Part shown: positions 40,699 to 49,361 of the stretch, one piece after another | Position numbering within the stretch: the first letter of the stretch is position 1 | Layout: each line of letters begins with the position of its first letter | Source of the DNA: Paractinoplanes ovalisporus | Lineage (GTDB): Bacteria; Actinomycetota; Actinomycetes; Mycobacteriales; Micromonosporaceae | Reading direction: 5' to 3' | DNA: 64,000 nt | Assembly: GCF_016834655.1 (NCBI RefSeq) | Contig: NZ_JAENHP010000001.1 | Span: 310,001-374,000, forward strand | Notes under the pieces: model-generated | Told to the model about the DNA's origin: nothing | The model's input: the letters and a program-made list of their open reading frames with translations, nothing else | The model's database searches: none | Program-made: the position numbers and the translations under genes

Positions 40699-41616
40699 AT
40701 GAGCCTGGACGTTCATCCGCAGCTGTTGCGCGCTCTGCGGGCCGTGCTCGACACCGGATCGCTGACCGCCGCGTCCGAACAGCTCGGGTTCACGCAGTCG
40801 GCGCTCTCCAAACAGATCGCGGCCCTGGAGACCGCCGCCGGCACCCAGCTGTTCCGCCGCGGCCCACGGGGCGTCGAACCCACCGAGGCCGGCCACCGGT
40901 TGGCCGTACGGGCGGCGGCGATCCTCGACCAGTTCGACGCGGCCCAGCGCGAGCTGGACGACTTGGCGGCCCCGCTCGGCGGCCGGGTCGCCCTCGGCGG
41001 CTTCCCCACGACGGCCATGGCCCTGGTGCCCCGCACGATCGCCCGGGTCCGGGCCGAGCATCCGTCGGTCGGCATCGACTTCCAGGAGTCGTCGACGCCC
41101 GTGCAGATCCGGCGGTTGCGGGCGGGCCGGCTCGACCTGGCGATCCTGTCCTCGGGCGAGGGCCTGCCCGACTGGGACCTGACCGGCGTCGAACTCGAAC
41201 GTCTCCCGTCCGGCCGCCTGATGGTCGCGGTGTCCCGGAGGCACCGCCTGGCTCGCGCCGGCCGGGTCGGGGTGGCCGAGCTGGCGGACGAGGCCTGGAT
41301 CGCCGGGCGGGGCGCTCGGGGTGAGCCTCAGTTCGGGGCGTGGCCGACGGTCCCGCACCCCTCGGTCGTGGCCGAGCTGGGTGACTGGTCGGCGCGGCTG
41401 GGCTTCGTGGCGGCCGGCCTGGGGATCACCACCGTCCCCAGCCTGGCCGCCGACGCGCTGCCCTCGGGTGTCGTGGCCGTCGAGGTCGACGATCCGGGCT
41501 GGGAGGGCCGCTCGATGGGGCTGGCCCGGATCGGCGCTTTGACCCCTCAGGCGGCGGCCGTGCGTGTGGCCCTGTTCCAGGAGGCCCGCCTGATCGCCGA
41601 TCGTGGTGGCCGCTAG
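40699..41616 (+). CDS. LysR-family transcriptional regulator
   Basis: The 305-residue protein has an N-terminal winged HTH (VLDTGSLTAASEQLGFTQSALSKQIAALE) and a periplasmic-binding-like effector domain (GGFPTTAMALVPRTIARVRAEHPSV onward). ATG 40699 is just downstream of the operator, and the mRNA is probably short-leadered or leaderless. It most likely controls the divergent SDR gene. Its TAG stop shares a CTAG tetranucleotide with the stop of the convergent copC-like gene. The effector is unknown. Confidence 0.9.
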   Translation: MSLDVHPQLLRALRAVLDTGSLTAASEQLGFTQSALSKQIAALETAAGTQLFRRGPRGVEPTEAGHRLAVRAAAILDQFDAAQRELDDLAAPLGGRVALGGFPTTAMALVPRTIARVRAEHPSVGIDFQESSTPVQIRRLRAGRLDLAILSSGEGLPDWDLTGVELERLPSGRLMVAVSRRHRLARAGRVGVAELADEAWIAGRGARGEPQFGAWPTVPHPSVVAELGDWSARLGFVAAGLGITTVPSLAADALPSGVVAVEVDDPGWEGRSMGLARIGALTPQAAAVRVALFQEARLIADRGGR

Positions 41617-42146
41617 GTGCGTTTCGGCCGCCGTCCGGAAGTGGCGAAGTAGGCCGCCGCGGCGATCAAGGCAGCGCCGAGCACGGCCAAGCTGATCAGC
41701 AGCCCGGCCGGGATTCCGCCAGAATCGTTGGACACGGCGGCCACTGCGCTCGGCGCGGCTGCTGCGGATGGCGGAGGGCCGACCGTGAAGCCGTACGAAC
41801 CCTGGACCGTGTGGCCGTCCTTCGACACCACCCGGTAGGCGACCGTGTAGGCGCCGGCGGTCAGCGGGCCGTCCACGCTCACCGTGGCCGTCGCCGCCGC
41901 TACGACGGGCGGCGCGGCTGGGATCCGTTGCTGGGCCGCGTTGCTGAGGACGACCGTGGTGAACTCGGGGTTCAGGTCTTCGCTGAACCGTAGGGTCACC
42001 ACCGAAGGGGCCTCGGGCAGGGCGGCGCCGGCGGCGGGAACGGACGACAGCAACTGCGCGTGGGCTGACGCCGGCGCAGCGGGCGCGAGCACAGCCACGG
42101 CGGCCACCGCGGCCACGATCACGGCAACGGAACGGGATCGCGTCAC
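41613..42146 (-). CDS. CopC-domain copper-binding exported protein
   Basis: The 177-residue protein has a signal peptide (1 to about 28, ending APASA), after which HAQLLSSVPAAGA places His at the mature N-terminus, as in CopC Cu(II) sites. The beta-sandwich continues to DGHTVQGSYGF, whose His is the other conserved ligand. A C-terminal helix (AGLLISLAVLGAALIAAAAYF) anchors it to the membrane. GTG 42146 overlaps the DyP stop (GTGA). CopC proteins bind or deliver copper outside the cytoplasm. It is the last gene of the copper/heme group. Confidence 0.9.
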   Translation of the reverse strand: MTRSRSVAVIVAAVAAVAVLAPAAPASAHAQLLSSVPAAGAALPEAPSVVTLRFSEDLNPEFTTVVLSNAAQQRIPAAPPVVAAATATVSVDGPLTAGAYTVAYRVVSKDGHTVQGSYGFTVGPPPSAAAAPSAVAAVSNDSGGIPAGLLISLAVLGAALIAAAAYFATSGRRPKRT

Positions 42147-43315
42147 GCCAGCACCTGCTCGCCGATCCAGCCGTCCTCGTCGCAGCCGGGTGGTACGGCG
42201 AAGACCGCCGAGCCGATCGGGGTGATCCACTCGTTGAGCAGGTCCTTGTCGGCCAGGCGTTGCTGGATGGGGACGTACTGCTGGGCGATGTCGCGCTGGT
42301 ACGACGCGAAGATCAGGCCCGAGTCGGGGTGACCGGCCGCGTTCGGGGCGCCGTCGTAGTTGTACGGGCGGCGCAGGATCTTCATCGCCGGGTCGGTGAC
42401 GCGGGCCCGGGTCACGTGCGAGAAGTCGGGCATCGCGGGCAGGCCGGAGGCGTCCAGCTTGGCGAAGTCGGGCTCGTCACGCTCCTGCGTGCCGCTCAGC
42501 GGGGCGCCGGATTCGAGGCGCCGGCCGACCGCGTTCTCCTTGTCGGCCACGGCCAGGATGTCCCACGTCTCGATCTCGGCGCGGATCCGGCGCACCACCA
42601 GCTGGGTCGAGCCGTCCTGATTCCACACGGCAGGCTCGATCTCGGCGCCGCGCGGGTTGGCGGTGCCGTCCATCTGGCCCAGCACGTTGCGCTGGGTGTG
42701 TTCGGGGGCCTGGACGCCGGGACTGCGCCGGAAACCCTGCTGCACCCAGCGCACCGAGGCGAACGGGCGGGTGTCCTTGATGAGCATCCGCTGGGTGTGT
42801 GCGACGGTCAGCGGGTCGTCGGCGCAGATCTGCAGCAGCAGGTCGCCGCCCGACCAGCGCCGTTCCAGGCGATCGATCTTGAATGTGGGCAGGTCGGTGA
42901 CGGGCGGCTCGAGGCCGGCGGCGCGATAGAGGCCGGGGCCGAACCCGAACGTGACGGTCAGCCGGGCCGGGAGCACGGCGAGCGTCGCGTCGGTGTCGCC
43001 CAGCGCCGGCACGCCCTGGGTGAGGCGCCGGGCGTCGTCGGTGAGCAGCCGCATCATGCGGGCCAGGGCCCGCCGGTCGGCGCCGGCGGGCAGGGTGAAC
43101 GCCACGAACGAGGCGTGCGCGGGCGGGTCCTCGGCGATGCCGGCCTGGCGCGGCCCGTGGAACGGGACCGTGGCCGTGCCGGTGGTCAGCGCCACGGCGG
43201 CCGCGACCGGGGCGGGAGCGTCCCGCCCGGTCGTGGCGGCCACCGCGGCGCCACCCGCGACACCGAGCCCGGCCACAGCCGCACCCCCGGCCAGCAGCCG
43301 ACGCCGCGACGTCAC
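42143..43315 (-). CDS. DyP-type peroxidase, Tat-exported (EfeB-like)
   Basis: The 390-residue protein begins with a twin-arginine signal (TSRRRLLAGGAAVAGLG) and belongs to the dye-decolorising peroxidases. It has the GxxDG distal motif (GQMDGTANPRG), a proximal heme His in DFSHVTRARV, and the distal Arg in FASYQRDI. EfeB-type members act on heme or in ferrous iron uptake; others oxidise phenolics. No efeU or efeO is nearby, and copper genes flank it. GTG 43315 has GGGTGG upstream. The stop overlaps the copC-like start. Confidence 0.92.
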   Translation of the reverse strand: MTSRRRLLAGGAAVAGLGVAGGAAVAATTGRDAPAPVAAAVALTTGTATVPFHGPRQAGIAEDPPAHASFVAFTLPAGADRRALARMMRLLTDDARRLTQGVPALGDTDATLAVLPARLTVTFGFGPGLYRAAGLEPPVTDLPTFKIDRLERRWSGGDLLLQICADDPLTVAHTQRMLIKDTRPFASVRWVQQGFRRSPGVQAPEHTQRNVLGQMDGTANPRGAEIEPAVWNQDGSTQLVVRRIRAEIETWDILAVADKENAVGRRLESGAPLSGTQERDEPDFAKLDASGLPAMPDFSHVTRARVTDPAMKILRRPYNYDGAPNAAGHPDSGLIFASYQRDIAQQYVPIQQRLADKDLLNEWITPIGSAVFAVPPGCDEDGWIGEQVLA

Positions 43316-43388
43316 AGCGCCACCCAAAAGCCACGCGACACCGCAGCACCATCAGAAAAAGACGCCGCAGCACCGGAAAGGCGTGACG

Positions 43389-43928
43389 TCACGGCGCCAT
43401 GCTCCCCATGTGACCGGGGTCGTAACTCTCCTGCGCGCCCACGAACGGCTTGGCGATCGCCGTGAACGGCACGGTCGACCCGTCGGCCAGTTTCAGCGTG
43501 AACGTGACCTCGTCGCCGGGCTCGATCGCCTTCGCGGGCTTCATCAGCATCAGGTGGTCGCCGCCGGGCGCCAGCTCGTGCGTGCCGTTGGCCTTGATGA
43601 CGAAGCCGCCCTCCTTGGGCTGCATCACCATCTTGCCGTCCTTCATCGTCATCTCGTGCAGTTCCAGCGGTGACGCCGGGGACTCGGCGGCGGTGATGGT
43701 GACGTCGGCGCCGGTGTCGTTGACCAGGGTGCCGAACGCGGCCGTCATCTCGCCGGCCGGTCCCGCCTTCACCCACGGGTCCTTGATGGTCAGCGTCGCC
43801 GCCGACGACGACGTCGCCGGAGCGGGCGTGCCGCCGCTTGCGGAGTCGCTGCCGCCGCAACCGGCGAGCCCGAATGTGGTCAGTGCGCCGGCCAGCGCCA
43901 TTGCGGCCAGGGTGCGGAGATTTCGCAT
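43389..43928 (-). CDS. PCu(A)C-type copper chaperone lipoprotein
   Basis: The 179-residue lipoprotein (lipobox LAGC near residue 24) carries the PCu(A)C domain. The copper ligands appear as LELHEMTMKDGKMVM and, 20 or so residues later, GGDHLMLM, giving the H-M-x(n)-H-M pattern. Such proteins deliver Cu(I) to the Cu(A) or Cu(B) sites of cytochrome oxidase. The neighbouring CtaG-domain protein fits this role. ATG 43928 starts a clear signal sequence. A C-terminal Met/His tail (DPGHMGSM) may add copper ligands. Confidence 0.9.
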   Translation of the reverse strand: MRNLRTLAAMALAGALTTFGLAGCGGSDSASGGTPAPATSSSAATLTIKDPWVKAGPAGEMTAAFGTLVNDTGADVTITAAESPASPLELHEMTMKDGKMVMQPKEGGFVIKANGTHELAPGGDHLMLMKPAKAIEPGDEVTFTLKLADGSTVPFTAIAKPFVGAQESYDPGHMGSMAP

Positions 43929-44007
43929 GATGTCCGTTCCTCGTCGGGGACTGCGATGCTTTGGTCCCGATCGAGGCCCGGGAAGTTCCCGCCGAAACAA
44001 AGAAATC

Positions 44008-44382
44008 TCAGATGCAGCGCGCGCCCTTGAGGCCCGTCGACAGCTCGTGCCCGTCGTCACCCTCCACGCTGACCGACGAGATGTCACCGGTGTAGGCGAC
44101 CTTGGCCGCCTCCTCGCAGATCTCGCGCGCGGTCTCCTTCTCGGTCGGCGCGAGCGACGTCAGGATCGACACCATGGTGCAGCTCCCGATCACCTCGACC
44201 ACCTCGACGGCGTCCGACGTCATCACGCCCGCGACCGCCTTCACGGTGTCGTCACCGCACTTCGGGGCCGGCGTCGAGGTCGGCATGGCGTCGTTCGCGT
44301 CGGGAATGTCGTCGAAGAGGCTCGCGCAACCGGACAGCGAGACGGTGGCCAGGAGGGCGACAAGGGCAACACGAATCTTCAT
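44008..44382 (-). CDS. Small lipoprotein, unknown function
   Basis: The 124-residue protein has a lipoprotein signal (MKIRVALVALLATVSLSGC) and an acidic linker. Its C-terminal domain of about 85 residues has three Cys (CGDDTV, IGSCTM, GARCI). No family is recognised. It lies between the CopD-CtaG gene and the PCu(A)C gene on the same strand, so a role at the outer face in copper or oxidase assembly is possible but not shown. Confidence 0.75.
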   Translation of the reverse strand: MKIRVALVALLATVSLSGCASLFDDIPDANDAMPTSTPAPKCGDDTVKAVAGVMTSDAVEVVEVIGSCTMVSILTSLAPTEKETAREICEEAAKVAYTGDISSVSVEGDDGHELSTGLKGARCI

Positions 44383-44523
44383 GCAGGTAAGGCTGAGCCG
44401 AGCCGCCAAAAAATCGCTAAAGCGTTCCCCGTACGGGGTCACGAACGCGCCGAAGCAACCCGTCGCGGCCCGCGTCACGAGTCCCTAAAGCGGCACGTCA
44501 CGAGTCCCGGAAAGCGGGCCACC

Positions 44524-46479
44524 TCACGAGTCCCGGTGTGCGGCCAGGAAAGCGTTGTACCGGGCCAGTTCGTCCTCCTCCCCCGAGGCGTCGGCCCGGT
44601 CGGCGGCCCTGTCCAGGCGCGCCTGTTCGCGTTCGTCGGAACGGACCCACTGCCGTACGAGCAGAAGCATCACCACCACCGCCGGCAACTCGCCGAAGGC
44701 CCACGCCAGCGACGCCCCGAGATGCTGATCGGCGAGCAGCGACGCCGCCCAGGGCGGGTGCACCGCGCTGTACCAGTCCTCGGCGATGACCGTGGTCGAC
44801 TGCAGCAGCACGAACCCGAAGAACGCGTGCGCCACCATGGCCAGGAAGTGCACGACCGTCAGCAGCGCCGGATGCACCCGCCGCCGCCCGGGGTCGGTGC
44901 CGATGAGCACCCAGAACAGCAGGTAGCCGGCCAGCACGAAGTGCACCAGCATGGCGAGGTGGCCGAGGTGGTAGCGCATGAGTGTGCCCAGCAGGCCACC
45001 CATGTAGAGCCCGTAGAGGCTGGCCACATAGATGACCAGCGCGACCAGCGGATGGCTCAGGAACCGGGCCGCGCGGCTGTGCAGGGCCAGCAGCAGCCAT
45101 TCGCGGGCGCCGCGCACCTGCGGGTCGGCCGGGCGGCGCAGCGTCCGCAACGCGAGGGTGACCGGGGCGCCGCCGACGAGCAGGATCGGCACGGCCATCG
45201 AGAGCACCATGTGCTGCACCATGTGGACGCTGAACAGCACGTACGCGTAACGGGCGACGCCGAGCCCGGTGACCGCGCCGAGCAGCAGCAGGCCGCCCAC
45301 GAAGGAGGCGGTGCGCGCGAGGGGCCAGGCGTGCCCGGCTCGGCGCAGGCGGACGACCCCGGTCAGGTAGGCGGCGATGCCGACGGCCACGATCGTCAGA
45401 AAGAACATGTCGGGCAACGGGTTGGCCAGCATGTCGCGGGCGGTGGGCGGGCCGGGCATCGCGAAGCCGAGGAGTTCGACGAGCGGGTCCGGCTCGGTCA
45501 CGTTTTCCGGTACGGGGGTGGGGCTGCGCGACAACGCCACGGCCAGTCCGCTCGCCGCGGCCAGCACGACGAGTTCCCCGGCGGCCAGGCGGACGAAGGC
45601 GAACGTGGTGGCGGCCCGCAGGGTCCGGGTGCGGTGCACGGCCCCGATCGCCCCCACCGCTAGCAGCGCCAAAACCTTGAGGAGCACCAGGGTCCCGTAC
45701 GGGGAACCGGACAACGCATCCCACGAACCGAGCCGGACGGCCGCGTTGACGGTGCCGCTGACCGCCGTGGCCACGAAACACGCCAGGGCGAGCCGGCTGT
45801 AGCGCGCGGCCGTGTCGGTGAAACGGCGGTGACGCCGTACGAGAAGAACGCCCGTCAAACCACCCACCCACAGCGCGGCGCCCAGCACGTGCAGGGCCAG
45901 GCTGGTCACCGCGATCTGATGGTTGCCGGCGCCGGCCGAGTGCCCGGTGAACGTCGGTGGCAGCAGCGCCACCATCGCCAGGCCCGCCGTGACCGCGGCC
46001 GTTCCCCGCGAAAGCCCGGCCCGGCTGAGCACGGCGACGGCCAGCGCGGCACCGATCTGCAGCAGCAGCGCCTGCCCCTGCGAGATGGAGAACGCGAAGC
46101 TGACCACGGCTTGCCGGCTGAGCCCACCGACCGGCATACCGAGGATGTCCGACACGGTGAAGACCACGACGGCGGCCGAGCTGAGCGCCCATCCGAGGGC
46201 CAGCCAGGTGATGCGGCGCAGGAGCACCCACCCGTACGCGGCGACGCTGCGCCCGTCACCCGGAAGCAGGAACGCCGCCGTGACCGCGAGCCCGACAGTC
46301 AGCACCCCCAGGATCTCGCTCAGCAGCGTGAACCCGGGCAGCGCCCATTCGGTCAGGGCGCCCGGAGCGGGTATGCCCGGCAGCACCTCCCCGTCCACGC
46401 CGCCGGAGAGAACGAGAGCCGTCACCATCACCAAACCGGCCGCGCCCACGGCCGTCCCGGCCACAACCGGAGTCTTCAC
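44524..46479 (-). CDS. CopD-CtaG fusion: copper import and cytochrome oxidase assembly membrane protein
   Basis: The 651-residue protein fuses two membrane modules. Residues 1 to about 330 hold a CopD-like domain with around eight helices and histidines in HSAGAGNHQIAVTSLALHVLGA. From about 360 a CtaG (caa3 oxidase assembly) domain follows, with VHMVQHMVLSMAVP, LSHPLVALVIYVASLYG, HLAMLVHFVLAGYLLFW and HFLAMVAHAFFGF. CopD imports copper and CtaG helps insert copper into oxidase subunit I. The GTG at 46479 is the best start, though no strong ribosome binding site is seen. It is first in the copper group transcribed leftward. Confidence 0.9.
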   Translation of the reverse strand: MKTPVVAGTAVGAAGLVMVTALVLSGGVDGEVLPGIPAPGALTEWALPGFTLLSEILGVLTVGLAVTAAFLLPGDGRSVAAYGWVLLRRITWLALGWALSSAAVVVFTVSDILGMPVGGLSRQAVVSFAFSISQGQALLLQIGAALAVAVLSRAGLSRGTAAVTAGLAMVALLPPTFTGHSAGAGNHQIAVTSLALHVLGAALWVGGLTGVLLVRRHRRFTDTAARYSRLALACFVATAVSGTVNAAVRLGSWDALSGSPYGTLVLLKVLALLAVGAIGAVHRTRTLRAATTFAFVRLAAGELVVLAAASGLAVALSRSPTPVPENVTEPDPLVELLGFAMPGPPTARDMLANPLPDMFFLTIVAVGIAAYLTGVVRLRRAGHAWPLARTASFVGGLLLLGAVTGLGVARYAYVLFSVHMVQHMVLSMAVPILLVGGAPVTLALRTLRRPADPQVRGAREWLLLALHSRAARFLSHPLVALVIYVASLYGLYMGGLLGTLMRYHLGHLAMLVHFVLAGYLLFWVLIGTDPGRRRVHPALLTVVHFLAMVAHAFFGFVLLQSTTVIAEDWYSAVHPPWAASLLADQHLGASLAWAFGELPAVVVMLLLVRQWVRSDEREQARLDRAADRADASGEEDELARYNAFLAAHRDS

Positions 46480-46566
46480 ACCACCTAGCACCAGGGTTAG
46501 TCGTCCGATCGGCCCTCCGAGTTCCCGGCTGTCGCCGACCTGCCAGCCCCGACGCGGGAAAAGTCC

Positions 46567-46572
46567 TAACGT
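46567..46572 (+). promoter_or_regulatory. -10 box of leaderless 46579 transcript
   Basis: TAACGT fits TANNNT and ends 6 nt before ATG 46579, consistent with leaderless transcription and with the chosen start. Confidence 0.45.
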
Positions 46573-46578
46573 CGCACG

Positions 46579-47082
46579 ATGGACGACAACGGAGCCACCT
46601 GGACCGACATCGCCGGATTCGCCACGGCTCTCGCGTCGTTGCTGATCGCGCTGATCGCCGTGATCCTCGCGATCCGCACCGACCGCCGATCCCGTGAGGT
46701 CCTGAAGATTCAGACCTACCTGTCGCTGCGGTCCCGCTTCATCGAGCTCCTGCAGAAACTCGGCGAGCTCGAGGACACCCGCCCGGCCGACGATCCGGAG
46801 CTGCGGCTGGCACGGGTGGCCTACTGGCATCACAGCTGGGACGAGTGGTACCTCTCGGAGCGGCTGTCGCGGGCCGAGTTCGGCGGCATGTGGGACGGCT
46901 TCTTCTCGAAGGCGATGCTGGCCGGGCTCCGCCATTCCGCGCTGCGCCAGACCCTCGACGACCTGCGGGCCTCCGACCAGGCCGGGTTCGGCAGCTGGGC
47001 TCAGGAGTTCATCGCCGAGGTGGAACGGCTGGAGAAGGCCTCGTCACCGCCCGCGAAAGAAGGCGACCAGGTCAGCGGCTAA
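46579..47082 (+). CDS. Membrane-anchored cytoplasmic helical protein, unknown
   Basis: The 167-residue protein has one N-terminal membrane helix (FATALASLLIALIAVILAI, about 14-32) and then a long charged helical domain with several Trp (YWHHSWDEWYLSERL, FGGMWDGFF). The layout resembles small DUF4760-like membrane-anchored proteins, but I am not confident of a family. The start is supported by a leaderless -10 box. Its 3' end overlaps the convergent epoxide hydrolase gene by 39 nt. Confidence 0.75.
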   Translation: MDDNGATWTDIAGFATALASLLIALIAVILAIRTDRRSREVLKIQTYLSLRSRFIELLQKLGELEDTRPADDPELRLARVAYWHHSWDEWYLSERLSRAEFGGMWDGFFSKAMLAGLRHSALRQTLDDLRASDQAGFGSWAQEFIAEVERLEKASSPPAKEGDQVSG

Positions 47083-48150
47083 GAGTTCGGTTTCCTCGTA
47101 CGCCGCGAAGTGGCCGCCCCGCGGCATGAGGGTGTAGCGGGTCACGTTGCAGGCCCGCTCGACCCAGCTGCGCGGCTGGATGCCCTTGATGTCGGCCGGG
47201 AAGAACGCGACCGCCGTCGGCACCTCCACCCGGCCGACCGGTGGCACCAGGCCGTGCTCGCGCTCGTAGTAGGGCCGGAACGACGTCGAGATCGAGCCGG
47301 TGAACCAGTAGAGCGACGCCTGGGTGAGCAGGAAGTCGTCGTCGAACTTGCCGTAGTCGTCGCTCCACGTGCGGTACTTCTCGACGATCCAGGCGAGCAG
47401 CCCGGACGGCGAGTCGGTCAATCCCTGCGCGAGGGTCAGCGGCTTGGTGGACTGCTCGTGCGAGTAACCGCCCTCGGCCTCGAGCCACTGCCGCTTGGTC
47501 TGGAGGAACACCCGCTCCTCGTCGGTCAGCGACGCCGGGTCCCACGAGGGCGGATCGGCCACGTCGAGCACGTGCATGCCGGTCAAGGCCTCGGGATAGG
47601 CCTCGGCGAGCCGGATGACATCACCGGCGCCGATGTCCGAGCCGTGCACCCCGTACCGCTGGAAGCCCAGCTCGTCGTGCATGAGCCGGTGCCACAGGTC
47701 GTGAGTGTGGGCTCCCCCGAGCTCGGGCCGTTGCGGCGCGGGCCCGTAGCCGGGCAGCGACGGGACGATCACGGTGAACGCTTCCTCCGCGCGGCCGCCG
47801 AAGCGGGACGGCGCGGACAGACGCTCGGCCAGGCCGGTCAGCTCGAGGAACGAACTGGGCCAGCCGTTGGCGATCAGCAGCGGCGGCGCGCCGGCCTGCT
47901 CGCCGTCGTAGCGCAGGTAGTGCACGGGCTGGCCGCCGATCTCGGCGACGTGGGACGGCAGCGCGTTGATGGCGGCCTCGTGCTTGCGCCAGTCGTAGGC
48001 CGACGCCCAGCGGTCGACCAGCCGCCGCAGCTCGCCGCCGTCGACCCCGGCCTCACCGGGCGCGATCGGCCACGGCGTGGCCCATCGGGTCGCCCGCAGG
48101 CGGGCCCGCAGGTCGTCAAGGTCCGCGTCGGAAACGTTCAGCAGAGTCAT
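47044..48150 (-). CDS. Epoxide hydrolase, EHN-type alpha/beta hydrolase
   Basis: The 368-residue enzyme has the N-terminal epoxide hydrolase (EHN) segment (DDLRARLRATRWATPWP to about residue 105) and an alpha/beta-hydrolase core. Visible are the oxyanion-hole HGWP-like motif (LLIANGWPSSFLEL), the nucleophile Asp in HGSDIGAGD, ring-opening Tyr candidates in YWFTGSISTSFRPYY and the base His in GGHFAAYEE. It opens epoxides to diols; the natural substrate is unknown. ATG 48150 follows GGGAGGA. It is divergent from a CGNR regulator and shares its inverted-repeat promoter region. Confidence 0.92.
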   Translation of the reverse strand: MTLLNVSDADLDDLRARLRATRWATPWPIAPGEAGVDGGELRRLVDRWASAYDWRKHEAAINALPSHVAEIGGQPVHYLRYDGEQAGAPPLLIANGWPSSFLELTGLAERLSAPSRFGGRAEEAFTVIVPSLPGYGPAPQRPELGGAHTHDLWHRLMHDELGFQRYGVHGSDIGAGDVIRLAEAYPEALTGMHVLDVADPPSWDPASLTDEERVFLQTKRQWLEAEGGYSHEQSTKPLTLAQGLTDSPSGLLAWIVEKYRTWSDDYGKFDDDFLLTQASLYWFTGSISTSFRPYYEREHGLVPPVGRVEVPTAVAFFPADIKGIQPRSWVERACNVTRYTLMPRGGHFAAYEETELLAADLVAFFRGR

Positions 48151-48172
48151 CGTTCCTCCCTCATCTCCTGTC

Positions 48173-48240
48173 GACACCATCAAACGCTAATACCGGTGTT
48201 GGGCGCATGTCAAACACCGATGAAGCGTTATGATGGTGTC
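48173..48240. promoter_or_regulatory. Large inverted repeat with mirrored promoters (epoxide hydrolase/CGNR)
   Basis: Two 28-bp arms (48173-48200 and 48213-48240) are near-perfect inverted copies, with about four mismatches, around a 12-bp centre. Each arm carries the same outer block, GACACCATCA, so each direction has its own -10 box: TATGAT (48229-48234, plus) and the matching TTTGAT on the minus strand. The plus box ends 6 nt before the CGNR GTG. A dimeric regulator bound here could switch both genes together. Confidence 0.7.
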
Positions 48241-48753
48241 GTGGCTGATCTGGACCGGGTCGTGGAATTCCTCAACACGCTCGACGAACGCACGTTCCGC
48301 CGCCACGGCGAGCACCACGTCGGGGGTGAGCAACTGACGTCTCCGCAGGCCCTGTCCGACTGGCTGGCCGATGGCACCGAGGCCCGACCGGCCGACCTGC
48401 GGGCCGCCATCGCGCTGCGGACGGCCCTGCGCGAGAGCGATCCGGCCACCCTCGCCGACTTCCCCGTTCGTCTGACGCCAGGTCCGGCGGGCCACCTGCG
48501 CCTGGCCGCGGCCACCGGCCGGCCCTGGCTCGACGAGATCGTCGAGGCGGTGGCGGCGAGCGTGGCCCGCGACGACTGGAAACGGGTCAAGCTCTGCGAC
48601 GCGCCGGACTGCCGTTGGGCGTTCCACGACACCTCCCGCAACGGCCGCGGCCGCTGGTGCGAGATGGGGGTCTGCGGCAACCGGCACAAGACGCGCGCCT
48701 ATCGCGAGCGGGAACTATCACGGCGCGGGGAGCGACTGTCACCGAGTGAGTGA
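48241..48753 (+). CDS. CGNR zinc-finger transcriptional regulator
   Basis: The 170-residue protein has an N-terminal ABATE-like stress domain (1 to about 110) and the C-terminal CGNR zinc finger: LCDAPDCRWAFHDTSRNGRGRWCEMGVCGNRHKTRAYRER in outline, with four Cys and the terminal CGNR motif. Such proteins regulate a neighbouring metabolic gene. GTG 48241 is 6 nt after a TATGAT box, so the mRNA is leaderless. It is divergent from the epoxide hydrolase across a mirrored promoter and probably represses that gene until a substrate-related signal appears. Confidence 0.9.
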   Translation: MADLDRVVEFLNTLDERTFRRHGEHHVGGEQLTSPQALSDWLADGTEARPADLRAAIALRTALRESDPATLADFPVRLTPGPAGHLRLAAATGRPWLDEIVEAVAASVARDDWKRVKLCDAPDCRWAFHDTSRNGRGRWCEMGVCGNRHKTRAYRERELSRRGERLSPSE

Positions 48754-48823
48754 CCAGGACGAACAGGCCGTACGACCGCGATGCCACGCCCGGCGTCGGC
48801 GAACCGGAGCAGGGTGGTCCCCG

Positions 48824-49303
48824 GTGACCGTGAGGCACGTCGGCGGCGGCCTGACGGTTCGTTCCCGGCGGCGGCTGCGAATCCCCGCCCCCGATCACGG
48901 CGGCACGGCCCTGACCTCGATCGCCGCACTCCTGGCGATCTGTCTGACGGCCCTGTTCACCGCGCGGCCGGGCGCCTGGGCATCGGCCGCCGACGGGCCC
49001 TGCCCCGCCCGCAGCTCCGAGGTCGCCACAACAGCCGGACACACCTTGCGCGTACGGGCTGAGCCCGGCGCCTCGACGCTCCTGCACCTCTGCGCCGGCA
49101 CGTCGATCGGCCCGGTCCGAGCCTGGCTCGTCACCACCGGCCGCAGCCCGGCGGCGGTGCAGCGCCTGGGCGAGCGGCTGGCCCTCGCGGCCGCACCCCT
49201 GAGGCCCGGCCAGCGCAGCCCGGTCAGCGTGGACGCGGTGCTGGAGTCCGGCGCCGTCGTGCACTTCGGCACCCTCGTGACGGTCCCGTCGATGCATCCT
49301 TGA
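48824..49303 (+). CDS. Secreted or membrane-anchored hypothetical protein
   Basis: The predicted protein (about 160 residues) has a basic N-terminus, one hydrophobic segment (SIAALLAICLTALFTARPGAWA) that looks like a signal peptide, and a small domain with two Cys (DGPCPARS, HLCAGTS). Family unknown. The start is uncertain: GTG 48824 gives a reasonable signal sequence, and GTG 48746, overlapping the CGNR stop, is possible. High GC gives other open frames here, so the gene itself is only moderately certain. Confidence 0.5.
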   Translation: MTVRHVGGGLTVRSRRRLRIPAPDHGGTALTSIAALLAICLTALFTARPGAWASAADGPCPARSSEVATTAGHTLRVRAEPGASTLLHLCAGTSIGPVRAWLVTTGRSPAAVQRLGERLALAAAPLRPGQRSPVSVDAVLESGAVVHFGTLVTVPSMHP

Positions 49304-49333
49304 CCATTGACAACACTCGATGGAGACTTCTCA

Positions 49334-49347
49334 GGCAAGCGCTTTCC
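49334..49347. promoter_or_regulatory. LacI-type operator before the rhamnogalacturonan lyase gene
   Basis: GGCAAGCGCTTTCC contains the palindrome AAGCGCTT with partly symmetrical flanks. This core is typical of LacI-family operators that control plant-polysaccharide genes in actinobacteria. It lies 15 nt before the GTG at 49362 and would block transcription or translation start. A TTGACA box is at 49307-49312. The LacI gene at 56016 is a candidate regulator. Confidence 0.55.
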
Positions 49348-49361
49348 TCAGGAGGTTTGCC

